Shown here: positions 7,981 through 13,803 of the stretch, piece by piece
How positions within the stretch are numbered: position 1 is the first letter of the stretch
How the letters are laid out: each line of letters begins with the position of its first letter
Assembly (NCBI GenBank): GCA_011525445.1
Contig: WTGE01000406.1
Span: 1-13,803 of the forward strand
Reading direction: 5' to 3'
Source of the DNA: Synechococcus sp. CO36386bin_37
GTDB taxonomy: Bacteria; Cyanobacteriota; Cyanobacteriia; PCC-6307; Cyanobiaceae
Length of the DNA stretch: 13,803 nucleotides
The notes under the pieces: model-generated
Database searches by the model: none
What the model was told of the DNA's origin: nothing
The model's input: only the letters and a program-made list of their open reading frames with translations
Made by a program: the position numbers and the translations under genes

Positions 7981-8577
7981 ATGCGCATTGCTGTCAGTGG
8001 CTCCCATTCACTTGGTAAAAGCACCCTTGTGTGGGATTGGGTGCAACGACATCCCAACTATCAACGGGAAGAGGAACCATTCCGTGCCCTTGATGGCGAG
8101 ATGTACGACATCCGCTTCCGTCAGGAATGCAATCGCCTGCACAACGGCATCCAGATGTACTACAACGCCAGTCGGGTCAATCTTTACGCGTCGAGTCATC
8201 ACTGCGTGATCTTCGATCGTGCGCCGGTGGATTACATCGCTTACTCCCAATACACGGCTGATCAAGGGACAACGGACATCGATGAGGCGTTTGTGATGGC
8301 CATGGTTTCCAGAGTGAAGGAAACCTTGGAGCGGCTCGATCTGTTGGTGTTCGTGCCAATCACGGACCGTTGGCCCGTGGAGATGGAGGACGACGGCATT
8401 CGTCCTGTGGATCTTGCGTATCGGGCTGAAGTGGATGCGATTTTCAAGCAGATTTACCGCGAAGGGCGTTTCGATGTGATTTCCGAAAATGAGGCTCCAA
8501 AGTTGATTGAACTCTGGGGTTCGCGGAAGCAACGGATGGAACGGCTCGAGCAGGTGATCGCATCCTGCACGTCCTGA
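7981..8577 (+). CDS. NadR-like P-loop ATPase/kinase (AAA_28-type)
   Basis: A 198-residue protein with a phosphate-binding loop GSHSLGKST at 7-15 right after the first strand (RIAVS), matching the GTHSTGKST form seen in the nucleotide-kinase domain of NadR and in AAA_28-type ATPases. A Walker B-like strand HHCVIFDRAPVDYIAY (about 72-87) holds the DRxPxD feature of nucleoside-monophosphate-type kinases, and a later strand DLLVFVPI leads to a charged segment (VEMEDDGIRPVD) that could be the lid or acceptor site. There is no NadR DNA-binding or NMN-adenylyltransferase domain, so it is a stand-alone kinase fold. The substrate is unknown; nucleosides such as nicotinamide riboside are possible but not shown. 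It starts with ATG at 7981 and is followed by a 162-base gap with a possible terminator. Confidence 0.8.
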   Translation: MRIAVSGSHSLGKSTLVWDWVQRHPNYQREEEPFRALDGEMYDIRFRQECNRLHNGIQMYYNASRVNLYASSHHCVIFDRAPVDYIAYSQYTADQGTTDIDEAFVMAMVSRVKETLERLDLLVFVPITDRWPVEMEDDGIRPVDLAYRAEVDAIFKQIYREGRFDVISENEAPKLIELWGSRKQRMERLEQVIASCTS

Positions 8578-8665
8578 ATCGCTTTGGCCTTGATCAACAG
8601 CCATTGGCGTTGTTCTGGCCGCTCCCCTTGCAACGGAACCGGCTGTGGTGAACGGCTCGAGCGCA

Positions 8666-8690
8666 GGACCGGAACTTTGGAACCCGGTCC
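8666..8690 (+). terminator. Possible hairpin terminator after the NadR-like gene
   Basis: A perfect 7-base-pair inverted repeat (GGACCGG and CCGGTCC) with an 11-base loop lies 88 bases beyond the NadR-like stop. There is no clean T-run after it, so it may be only an mRNA-stabilising hairpin or a chance palindrome. Confidence 0.3.
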
Positions 8691-8739
8691 TTCTCGGAGG
8701 ACAAGAGCTTTAGGGTTGCATCACTGTTACCCCTCGGTG

Positions 8740-9219
8740 ATGAGACGACACCTGCTGGCCCCTTGTTTCTCTCTGCTGCTGGTGTTCGGCCTGCTGCTAC
8801 CCCCGGCTCATGCAGCAATGGACTACGCCAAACAGGTGTTGATCGGTGCTGATTTTGCGAACCGGGAGATGCAGGGAGTGACGTTCAATCTCACCAATTT
8901 GCGCAATGCAGATCTGTCAGGTAGTGATTTGCAAGGCGCCAGTCTCTATGGAGCCAAGCTGCAGGATGCGAATCTCACCGGCACGAATCTCAGAGATGCC
9001 ACGCTCGATTCAGCCGTTCTGGATGGCACGAATCTCACTGATGCCGTTTTGGAGGATGCCTTCGCCTTCAACACCCGGTTCATCAATGTCACGATCACTG
9101 GCGCTGATTTCACCAACGTGCCGTTTCGTGGTGATGCTCTTAAAACCCTTTGCGCAGCTGCTGAGGGAATCAATCCGGTGACCGGTCGCGAGACCCGAGA
9201 GACCCTTGGTTGCTCATGA
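8740..9219 (+). CDS. Secreted pentapeptide-repeat protein
   Basis: A 159-residue protein with a clear signal peptide: basic MRRH, a hydrophobic core (about 9-20), and a PPAHA-A cleavage site around residue 25. The mature part is almost entirely pentapeptide repeats of the A(D/N)LXX type, about 18 consecutive units from roughly residue 34 to 128 (for example NADLS, GSDLQ, GASLY, DANLT, GTNLR), which would fold into a right-handed four-sided beta helix. The tail has two cysteines at 138 and 158 and the NPVTGRETRETLGC pattern found in cyanobacterial lumenal members of the family. The likely location is the thylakoid lumen or periplasm; the function of this subgroup is unknown. I prefer the ATG at 8740 over an upstream in-frame start at 8584 because only the former gives an N-terminal signal peptide. 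The stop overlaps the next gene's ATG as ATGA. Confidence 0.92.
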   Translation: MRRHLLAPCFSLLLVFGLLLPPAHAAMDYAKQVLIGADFANREMQGVTFNLTNLRNADLSGSDLQGASLYGAKLQDANLTGTNLRDATLDSAVLDGTNLTDAVLEDAFAFNTRFINVTITGADFTNVPFRGDALKTLCAAAEGINPVTGRETRETLGCS

Positions 9220-9650
9220 GTTTTGATCCCCGCAGTCTGGAACGCCTCAAACAGTTAGGGCGTTCTTTGCCTGAGCCGATTTCGCCTCCTCAGCCCAGCC
9301 AAGAGCGCCCCATCAAGGCGAGTCAAAAACGTCATCGCATTGAAACGGAAGACAATCCCGAGCGGTTGTTTCGGGAATTGATGAAAGCGAGCACTGATGG
9401 CACTGTTCCGGAACATCTGATGGCTCGCCTTAAGGATGCCGAGCGTCATGTCGCTGCTCAGAGGAAAGCCAGCACTCAGGCCCCATCTTCAGCCAACGGT
9501 CAGTCCCCGCAGAGTCAGTCCACGCCATCAAGTCGTGGCGGCTCCGGTAAAAACACGCTTCCCTCACGTCCGAACGTTGTTGCCGGCAGTGAGGAAGAAT
9601 CGTTGTATGTGGCTTTTGGTCAACTTCTTTTAGAAGATGACGAAGATTGA
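9216..9650 (+). CDS. Hypothetical protein with disordered linker, coupled to the pentapeptide gene
   Basis: A 144-residue soluble protein of a kind I do not recognise. The N-terminal third starts MSFDPRSLERLKQLGRSLP and is basic and proline-rich. A helical middle region (about 42-80; NPERLFRELMKAS, VPEHLMARLKDAERHV) is followed by a low-complexity Ser/Gln/Pro/Gly linker (about 85-118), and a short acidic end (ESLYVAFGQLLLEDDED) looks like a conserved peptide tail. That pattern, two short ordered segments joined by a flexible linker, suggests a binding or scaffold protein rather than an enzyme. The ATG at 9216-9218 overlaps the pentapeptide gene's TGA, so translation is probably coupled; rlmH follows 33 bases later. 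A TTG two codons earlier is possible but less likely. Confidence 0.8.
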   Translation: MSFDPRSLERLKQLGRSLPEPISPPQPSQERPIKASQKRHRIETEDNPERLFRELMKASTDGTVPEHLMARLKDAERHVAAQRKASTQAPSSANGQSPQSQSTPSSRGGSGKNTLPSRPNVVAGSEEESLYVAFGQLLLEDDED

Positions 9651-9683
9651 TTGTATTCCTGTTCTCTATTTTGACATTCAGAG

Positions 9684-10118
9684 ATGATTGCATCTCGCAT
9701 TCGTATTGTTGCGATTGGAAAGATTCGCAAACGCTGGGTTCAAGATGGGATTGAGCTCTATCGCAAACGACTTCCTGGACTCACGATTGTTGAGTTGCGC
9801 GATAGTCATCCTGAAAAAGAAGCCGAAGCGATTGTTCAGGCGTTGCGATCAGATGAGTGGCCTGTGATGTTGATGGAGCAGGGAGAAACGATGGGTTCGA
9901 TTGCCTTTGCGGAGCGTCTCCGCGAGTTGGGATCCCGGCGACTTGCTTTTGTGATCGGCGGTGCTGATGGACTGACGTCTGAGCTCAAGGCCCTGGCCCG
10001 TTGGCAGTTCAGCCTTTCTCCTATGACCTATCCCCATGAACTTGCAAGACTTCTGTTGATCGAACAATTGTTTCGAGCCCATTCCATTCAGAGTGGGAGT
10101 CCATACCATCGAGCCTAA
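9684..10118 (+). CDS. rlmH: 23S rRNA (pseudouridine1915-N3)-methyltransferase
   Basis: RlmH is a SPOUT-class methyltransferase that methylates N3 of pseudouridine 1915 in helix 69 of 23S rRNA, acting on assembled 70S ribosomes and using S-adenosylmethionine. The 144-residue product shows the family pattern throughout: the [20 protein letters not shown] start, [15 protein letters not shown] with the conserved acidic and Gly/Ser positions (about 63-77), the knot loop FVIGGADGL at 89-97, and the C-terminal signature [20 protein letters not shown] just before the stop. Length is slightly shorter than the E. coli enzyme (about 155), mainly within loops. The ATG at 9684 is preceded by an AGAG element. 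It probably shares a transcript with the two preceding genes. Confidence 0.96.
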   Translation: MIASRIRIVAIGKIRKRWVQDGIELYRKRLPGLTIVELRDSHPEKEAEAIVQALRSDEWPVMLMEQGETMGSIAFAERLRELGSRRLAFVIGGADGLTSELKALARWQFSLSPMTYPHELARLLLIEQLFRAHSIQSGSPYHRA

Positions 10119-10167
10119 ATTGCATTGTGATTATTGCTTGAGTGCATGACTGCTTTTATTTTCCTAA

Positions 10168-10896
10168 ATGACTTTTAACCACGATTTATTCAAAGCCTTT
10201 GATAAGGAGATTGTCGAGCCAAAAACTATTTTATGTTTTGGAGACTCCAACACTTGGGGAATGGCTCCGGATGGTTCGGGACGTTTACCATTCCTAGAGC
10301 GTTGGCCGAATCGTCTCGAACAGCTCTTGAATCAGATGCTCCCTGATGATCAGAGTTGGGTTGTGATTGAGCAAGGGCTGAATTCAAGAACGTGGGTGAT
10401 CGACGACCCTCTTGGGGCTGTCAACTATGGAGGAGAATATTCCTGCAATGGTCGAAAGGATTTGCTCATGATTATGCATAGCTGCAAGCCTCTTGATCTT
10501 GTGATCTTAGCTTTGGGGTGTAATGATTGCAAGAATTCGTTTAACCTCTCGCCCGAAGAAATAACCGCTGGCGCTAAACTACTGATCCGCGATATTCGTC
10601 TTTCCTGTCAATGTGGTCCACGTGGTTCGAATCAGCCTCCGGACATTGTTTTGATGACGCCTGGACTGATTCAATCCACGCCTGAGGCCCTTGCCTGGGG
10701 ATTTAAGGGTGCCCCTGAAAAGGCTCGTCAGCTTCCTTCTCTGTATCGCAGGCTTGCCGAACAAGAGTCGGTTTTCTTTTTTGATGTGCAAACGGTTGCC
10801 GATCCATCCCCCCTTGATGGGGTTCATTTTGATTGCAACCAACAGCACTCCATTGCTGCTGGCCTTGCAGCCTTGATTGCTGCCATGCCTTCTTAG
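10168..10896 (+). CDS. SGNH/GDSL-family hydrolase, arylesterase/acyltransferase type
   Basis: A 242-residue esterase-fold protein. All four sequence blocks are visible: CFGDSNTWG with nucleophile Ser27; the block II region VIEQGLNSRTWVIDDP (about 66-81); GCND at 117-120 giving the oxyanion-hole Asn119; and DGVHF with catalytic Asp217 and His220. The order and spacing match the octameric arylesterase/perhydrolase group exemplified by the Mycobacterium smegmatis acyltransferase, which cleaves or transfers short acyl groups. No signal peptide is seen, so it is probably cytoplasmic. The natural substrate is unknown. The ATG at 10168 lacks a good ribosome-binding site and the first codons are AT-rich, unlike the upstream genes, which together with its non-essential role suggests an accessory, possibly acquired gene. 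Confidence 0.9.
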   Translation: MTFNHDLFKAFDKEIVEPKTILCFGDSNTWGMAPDGSGRLPFLERWPNRLEQLLNQMLPDDQSWVVIEQGLNSRTWVIDDPLGAVNYGGEYSCNGRKDLLMIMHSCKPLDLVILALGCNDCKNSFNLSPEEITAGAKLLIRDIRLSCQCGPRGSNQPPDIVLMTPGLIQSTPEALAWGFKGAPEKARQLPSLYRRLAEQESVFFFDVQTVADPSPLDGVHFDCNQQHSIAAGLAALIAAMPS

Positions 10897-10901
10897 CGTG
10901 T

Positions 10902-10915
10902 TGGAGTGACCTCCA
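10902..10915. terminator. Weak hairpin between convergent genes
   Basis: A short inverted repeat (TGGAG, 4-base loop, CTCCA) sits in the 47-base gap between the convergent hydrolase gene and the hypothetical gene on the - strand. It could act on either transcript, but the stem is only 5 base pairs and no T-run follows, so it may be chance. Confidence 0.2.
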
Positions 10916-10943
10916 CTTCTTGTGGCTCGATGGTTCAGTCCTA

Positions 10944-11339
10944 TCACTTCAAGGCCGTCAACGTGATGGGCTTGAATTTGGCGATGCTGATACTCCAACA
11001 GCGTGAGCTGATGTCCAAGAGTCCTCGCTGAAAGGTGTCGTGGTCTCCTGTGTTGAGCCAGGCTGCTTTGAGGTTCGGCAGGTTTTCTGGCAAGTGCTCC
11101 ATTCCTAATTCTGCGATGAGCAAACTTGTCTGCCCCGCTTGGCGTTGCAAAGGACCTTGATCACTGCGTTGCCAGATTCGCAGCAGGAGTTCCAAGGCCA
11201 ACTCGCGAGCCATCAGAGCAGGAGCCCTTTCTTCGTTGTGACTCGTTCCCAGTGGTAGAGACCGTCCACCAAGGGGCATGGCTCTCGTTCCGTTTTGCTC
11301 CAACAGAGCAATGGCCAAGAGATAGGGAGAGTCGGCCAT
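10944..11339 (-). CDS. Hypothetical protein, unrecognised
   Basis: A 131-residue ORF starting at the ATG at 11337-11339 (a TTG directly before it would add one residue). The N-terminus ADSPYLLAIALLEQNGTRAM and the middle ALMARELALELLLRIWQRSDQGPLQ (given here only as landmarks) look like amphipathic helices rich in Leu and Ala, and there is a second helix around TSLLIAELG. The C-terminal 30 residues are more polar and less regular. No signal peptide, no true membrane helix and no catalytic motif can be seen. The helix-rich, Leu-patterned composition is much more protein-like than the opposite-strand reading frames, which is why I choose this strand. The single gene is transcribed toward the SGNH hydrolase and away from the GAF gene. 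Confidence 0.55.
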   Translation of the reverse strand: MADSPYLLAIALLEQNGTRAMPLGGRSLPLGTSHNEERAPALMARELALELLLRIWQRSDQGPLQRQAGQTSLLIAELGMEHLPENLPNLKAAWLNTGDHDTFQRGLLDISSRCWSISIAKFKPITLTALK

Positions 11340-11648
11340 CAATCACTGCAGAAGAAGCAACCATCCTGATTGCAACCAGTTCAAAATCTCCGTTGTGTGT
11401 CGTCAACGGTTGCTTCAGTTTCCAGAGTGACCAGTCAGGCGTGGATCTGCGGCTTCAGCCAATAGGAATTGAGATATTCAGCTTGCCTCGCATTGTCGAA
11501 CAAACATTCACGTTACGTTTTTCATGTTGTCAGTTACCGATTCGAACAGATGGGCTAACGCTTTGAGGTTTTAAAATTAACTTTTATTGTGCTTTATGCC
11601 TATGGTGATGCGATCTGATGACAATGAGGATTCAGACAATCTTCTGAC
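11340..11648. other. Divergent intergenic region between the hypothetical and GAF genes
   Basis: About 309 bases separate two divergent starts. The left two-thirds show no structure I can support. The right end, 11569-11600, is strongly AT-rich (TTTTAAAATTAA), and a weak promoter-like pair TTGAGG (11563-11568) and TATTGT (11585-11590) with 16-base spacing could serve the GAF gene. A short ORF of 18 codons (11596-11652) ends across the GAF start. No RNA gene or repeat is seen. Confidence 0.4.
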
Positions 11649-12389
11649 TTGAAAAAGCCTGAAATTCCCATCAACGAGTCAGAAAGATTGCAAGCCCTTA
11701 CGGAATACAGAATTCTGGGAACACAACCTGAACAGAATTACAACGATATTACAACAATAGCGTCTCTCACTTGTGGTACTCCGATTGCTCTTTTGAGCCT
11801 TGTTGATTCCGATCGTCAATGGTTTAAAGCAAAGGTTGGTCTTGATGCTGAAGAGACGGTTCGGGATTGGTCGTTCTGTGCCCACGCCATTCATTCCTCC
11901 GAGCCTTTGATTGTTGAAGATGCATTAAAGGACGAGCGTTTTCATGACAATCCCTTGGTGCGCGGTGACCCAAAAATCAGGTTGTATGCCGGTTTCCCAT
12001 TGCAAAATGATGAGAATCACAGAATCGGTACTCTTTGTGTCATTGATCGAGAGCCCCATGGGCTCACTGATACTCAATTCAGAGTGATGCAGTCTCTGTC
12101 GCGGCAAGCGGTTGCTTTTCTTGAACTCAGAAAGCGATCCATCCGCTTGATCGAATCCTTCTGTTCTCATAAAGGTTCTGGTCAATTAATATCCACATGT
12201 TCGTATTGCCGGAAAGTAAAAGATTCTGACGGACATTGGCTTCATTTAGATCGTTATCTGTCTTCGCGTACAAATTTGAACTTCAGTCACGGCATCTGTG
12301 ATGCGTGCATTGAAGAGCATTTCCCCGACGTTCTTGAGGCTTGGCAGGCAGAAGAGAAGAGTGAGGCGTCATTGCATTTCACGCCTTGA
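11649..12389 (+). CDS. GAF-domain sensor protein with C-terminal four-cysteine tail
   Basis: A 246-residue protein. Residues 8-27 (NESERLQALTEYRILGTQPE) match the lead-in helix of bacterial GAF proteins, followed by one GAF domain to about 162, with hallmark segments SLVDSDRQWFKAKVGL, FCAHAI, VRGDPKIRLYAGFPL and GTLCVID. GAF domains bind small ligands, nucleotides or chromophores. A short helix follows, then a compact tail with CxxC pairs at Cys184/Cys187 and Cys217/Cys220 (TCSYCRKVKDSDGHW and FSHGICDAC). That tail is known at the ends of some sensor kinases and response regulators and probably binds zinc. No kinase, cyclase or DNA-binding output domain is present. Only a TTG (11649-11651) can start this frame, since a stop lies at 11625-11627. 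The gene is AT-rich compared with its surroundings (one 60-base line counts 22 G+C). Confidence 0.88.
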   Translation: MKKPEIPINESERLQALTEYRILGTQPEQNYNDITTIASLTCGTPIALLSLVDSDRQWFKAKVGLDAEETVRDWSFCAHAIHSSEPLIVEDALKDERFHDNPLVRGDPKIRLYAGFPLQNDENHRIGTLCVIDREPHGLTDTQFRVMQSLSRQAVAFLELRKRSIRLIESFCSHKGSGQLISTCSYCRKVKDSDGHWLHLDRYLSSRTNLNFSHGICDACIEEHFPDVLEAWQAEEKSEASLHFTP

Positions 12390-12425
12390 AAAGCAGTTGC
12401 GACCTGTGGACCAATGTTGAGTTAT

Positions 12426-12455
12426 GGCGGAACAGCTCTGCAGGTCTGTTCCGCC
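12426..12455 (+). terminator. Perfect 10-bp inverted repeat after the GAF gene
   Basis: GGCGGAACAG and its exact complement CTGTTCCGCC are separated by 10 bases, 36 bases after the GAF stop. A GC-rich 10-base-pair stem in this position is most simply a terminator, but the T-rich stretch (ATTGTTTT) begins about 11 bases later rather than immediately, so a regulatory site or mRNA-stabilising hairpin is possible. Confidence 0.45.
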
Positions 12456-12521
12456 CTCATTACCCATTGTTTTGGAGGGATGGCTTGGCTTTGGCAGGCA
12501 ACAACACAGCGCAGCAAAACT

Positions 12522-12535
12522 AGAACATTTGTACT
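12522..12535 (-). promoter_or_regulatory. LexA (SOS) box controlling umuDC
   Basis: The - strand of these 14 bases reads AGTACAAATGTTCT, which satisfies every position of the cyanobacterial LexA-box consensus as I know it, RGTACNNNDGTWCB. It lies 9 bases before the first possible umuD start codon and overlaps a plausible -10 element (TACTAT, 12532-12537), where bound LexA would block RNA polymerase. I cannot identify the -35. Confidence 0.8.
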
Positions 12536-12544
12536 ATATCTTCA

Positions 12545-13003
12545 GTGTCTTGTGTTTCTGTGGAATTGCCTCAGATATCGCTCCAGCCCCCCGAGCCTCT
12601 GCGCCTTCAGCGTCAACGGCTCAGCCTTCCTCTGGCCAGTGACCCGATTTCAGCAGGTTTTCCTTCCCCTGCTGATGACTACATCGAGGTGGGAATTGAT
12701 CTCAATGAACAGCTGATTCGCCACCCAACGAGCACCTTTTTTTTGCGGGTCAGCGGCGATTCCATGACGGGTTCAGGCATTCACCATGGCGACTTGTTGG
12801 TGGTGGATCGCAGTCTTGATCCCCGGCCTGGTCGTGTAGTGGTGGCTGTGCTGGATGGCGCGTTCACCTTGAAGCGCCTGGTTCGCCATCGCGGCCATCT
12901 ACGGCTGGAGGCTGCCAACCCTGACTATCCCCATCTGGATTTGCATCGTTGTGGTGATGTTCAGATTTGGGGTGTTGCCATTCATGTGATCCATCCGCTT
13001 TAG
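12545..13003 (+). CDS. umuD: DNA polymerase V accessory protein UmuD (LexA/S24 self-cleaving family)
   Basis: After DNA damage UmuD cleaves itself with RecA help, and the shortened UmuD' dimer joins UmuC to form translesion polymerase V. The 152-residue product carries the cleavage site Ala37-Gly38 (ISAG-FPSPADDY), the nucleophile Ser73 in SGDSM and the general base Lys110 in FTLKRL. Site-to-Ser and Ser-to-Lys spacings (36 and 37 residues) equal those of E. coli UmuD. The cleavage pair is Ala-Gly, as in LexA, rather than Cys-Gly. The start is uncertain: GTG at 12545 is shown; GTG at 12560 removes five residues, gives a pre-cleavage arm nearer to the E. coli length, and would leave a short leader after a promoter overlapping the LexA box. 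It is 16 bases ahead of umuC, the usual operon. Confidence 0.93.
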   Translation: MSCVSVELPQISLQPPEPLRLQRQRLSLPLASDPISAGFPSPADDYIEVGIDLNEQLIRHPTSTFFLRVSGDSMTGSGIHHGDLLVVDRSLDPRPGRVVVAVLDGAFTLKRLVRHRGHLRLEAANPDYPHLDLHRCGDVQIWGVAIHVIHPL

Positions 13004-13019
13004 CGCTGCATTCGAGACC

Positions 13020-13803
13020 ATGTCCCAGGTCATAGCTCTGATTGATGCCAACAATTTCTATGCCTCCTGCGAGCAGAGCCTCGATCCGGCCCTGATCGGT
13101 CGCCCTGTCGTGGTGCTTTCCAATAACGATGGTTGCATCGTGGCTCGTAGTGCTGAAGCCCGAGCTCTTGGTATCGCCATGGGCACTCCTTACTTCAAAG
13201 CCAAGCAACGCTTGGAACAGCTGAATGTAGTGATTCGCAGCTCCAATTACGCCCTCTATGCCGATATGAGCCAACGGCTGATGAGTTTGTTGGAGAGTCA
13301 GGTCGAGGATCTGGAGATCTACTCCATTGATGAGGCCTTTGCTCGTCTGCGTCGCCCCTCCGATGGAAACCTGTATCCCTGGGCACGGCGCTTGCGAACG
13401 CTGACTCGACGTAATTTAGGCTTGCCGATTGCTATTGGTCTGGGAGCCAGCAAGGGTCAGGCCAAGTTGGCGAATCGCCTGGCAAAGGTGGTTCCCGCAC
13501 ATGCTGGGCTTTTTGATTTTGGAGTGTGCCGTGATCCCGATCGTTGGCTGGAATCGATCTCGATTGAAGATGTTTGGGGTATCGGTCGCAAACTTGCTCT
13601 TTGGTGCCGAATGCGAGGGGTGGCGAATGCACGTGAGTTGCGGGATATGCCCAGCGGACGTCTTCGCGCAAAGGCTGGTGTGGTGGGTGTTCGGCTCCAG
13701 AAAGAACTGCAAGGTCATGCCTGTCTGCCGCTTGATCTGGAACCTTCCCCAAAGCAAGAAACCTGCGTGAGTCGCAGTTTTAGCCGCCCTATTACAAGCC
13801 TGG
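13020..13803 (+). CDS. umuC: DNA polymerase V catalytic subunit UmuC (3' end outside the window)
   Basis: A Y-family translesion polymerase, open to the last base of the window (261 codons visible of about 420). The catalytic carboxylates are present: Asp9 in VIALIDANNFYASCEQ and the Asp104-Glu105 pair in YSIDEAF. Other family segments are VVLSNNDGCIVARSAEARAL (31-50) in the finger region, the IGLGASKGQAKLANRLAKV segment (helix contacting the primer strand), and a helix-hairpin-helix-like VWGIGRKL of the thumb. The visible sequence continues to the start of the little-finger domain (TCVSRSFSRPI). The ATG at 13020-13022 follows umuD by 16 bases, so both are controlled by the LexA box upstream. 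With UmuD' it copies past damaged bases at the cost of mutations. No frameshift is seen. Confidence 0.96.
   Translation, partial: MSQVIALIDANNFYASCEQSLDPALIGRPVVVLSNNDGCIVARSAEARALGIAMGTPYFKAKQRLEQLNVVIRSSNYALYADMSQRLMSLLESQVEDLEIYSIDEAFARLRRPSDGNLYPWARRLRTLTRRNLGLPIAIGLGASKGQAKLANRLAKVVPAHAGLFDFGVCRDPDRWLESISIEDVWGIGRKLALWCRMRGVANARELRDMPSGRLRAKAGVVGVRLQKELQGHACLPLDLEPSPKQETCVSRSFSRPITSL

Noticed and set aside
8008..8604. 198-residue ORF on the - strand opposite the NadR-like ATPase
   Set aside because: It has almost the same extent as the NadR-like gene but no motif, while the + strand frame has a clear P-loop and Walker B strand.
8584..8739. Upstream extension of the pentapeptide-repeat protein by 52 residues
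   Set aside because: The extension is Arg/Cys-rich and would bury the obvious signal peptide inside the protein; ATG at 8740 is better.
11126..11566. 146-residue + strand ORF across the hypothetical gene and the intergenic region
   Set aside because: Irregular composition with scattered Cys and Pro and no helix pattern; the opposite strand reads as a more protein-like, Leu-patterned sequence.
12414..12716. 100-residue + strand ORF before and into umuD
   Set aside because: Runs through the inverted repeat, the LexA box and into umuD in another frame; Ser/Cys/Leu-rich translation without features.
13416..13770. ORFs of 106-113 residues on both strands inside umuC
   Set aside because: They overlap a frame with all Y-family polymerase motifs and are shadows.
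1..13803. CRISPR arrays, tRNA or rRNA genes, insertion sequences, attachment sites, HIP1 repeats
   Set aside because: I looked for spaced direct repeats, cloverleaf-like ends, transposase motifs and GCGATCGC and saw none; a tRNA scan and repeat search would settle this.

Overview
The window looks like a piece of a marine picocyanobacterial (Synechococcus/Prochlorococcus-type) chromosome. The pointers are a pyruvate dehydrogenase E1-beta gene of the cyanobacterial type, a DUF3082-like membrane protein (a family known from cyanobacteria), a secreted pentapeptide-repeat protein with the C-terminal tail typical of cyanobacterial lumenal members, and a sequence upstream of umuD that fits the cyanobacterial LexA-box consensus. 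Gene packing is tight. I saw no HIP1 octamer (GCGATCGC), which fits the marine lineage. This assignment is inference; no rRNA or other marker gene is present.

Layout. (1) Positions 1-288, + strand: C-terminal end of an AI-2E/PerM-family membrane protein, cut by the window edge. (2) Positions 6737 down to 220, - strand: a long head-to-tail cluster in transcription order rsmA, ispE, a DUF3082-like gene, an unannotated 31-residue membrane peptide, pdhB, secD, secF, a 73-residue membrane protein and a flavin-reductase-like gene. Most junctions are a few bases or overlap, so much of it is probably co-transcribed. It combines rRNA modification, isoprenoid synthesis (MEP pathway), acetyl-CoA supply and protein export; the flavin-reductase gene overlaps the AI-2E gene tail to tail. 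(3) Positions 6842-8577: a uridine-kinase-like P-loop protein (+), a YraN/UPF0102 nuclease-fold protein (-) and a NadR-like P-loop ATPase (+). (4) Positions 8740-10118, + strand: a pentapeptide-repeat protein, a translationally coupled hypothetical protein, and rlmH. (5) Positions 10168-12389: a more AT-rich, accessory-looking stretch with an SGNH/GDSL hydrolase, a hypothetical protein on the - strand and a GAF-domain protein with a four-cysteine tail. (6) Positions 12522-13803: an SOS cassette, a LexA-type box followed by umuD and umuC (umuC runs off the end), encoding an inducible error-prone polymerase V.

Most of the window is housekeeping. I found no phage, transposon, CRISPR array, tRNA or rRNA, and nothing that makes a convincing case for a wholly new system. 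The items most worth a second look are the 31-residue membrane peptide between pdhB and the DUF3082-like gene, the SOS box over the umuDC start, the GAF/four-cysteine protein with its unusual TTG start and overlapping upstream ORF, and the orphan NadR-like ATPase.
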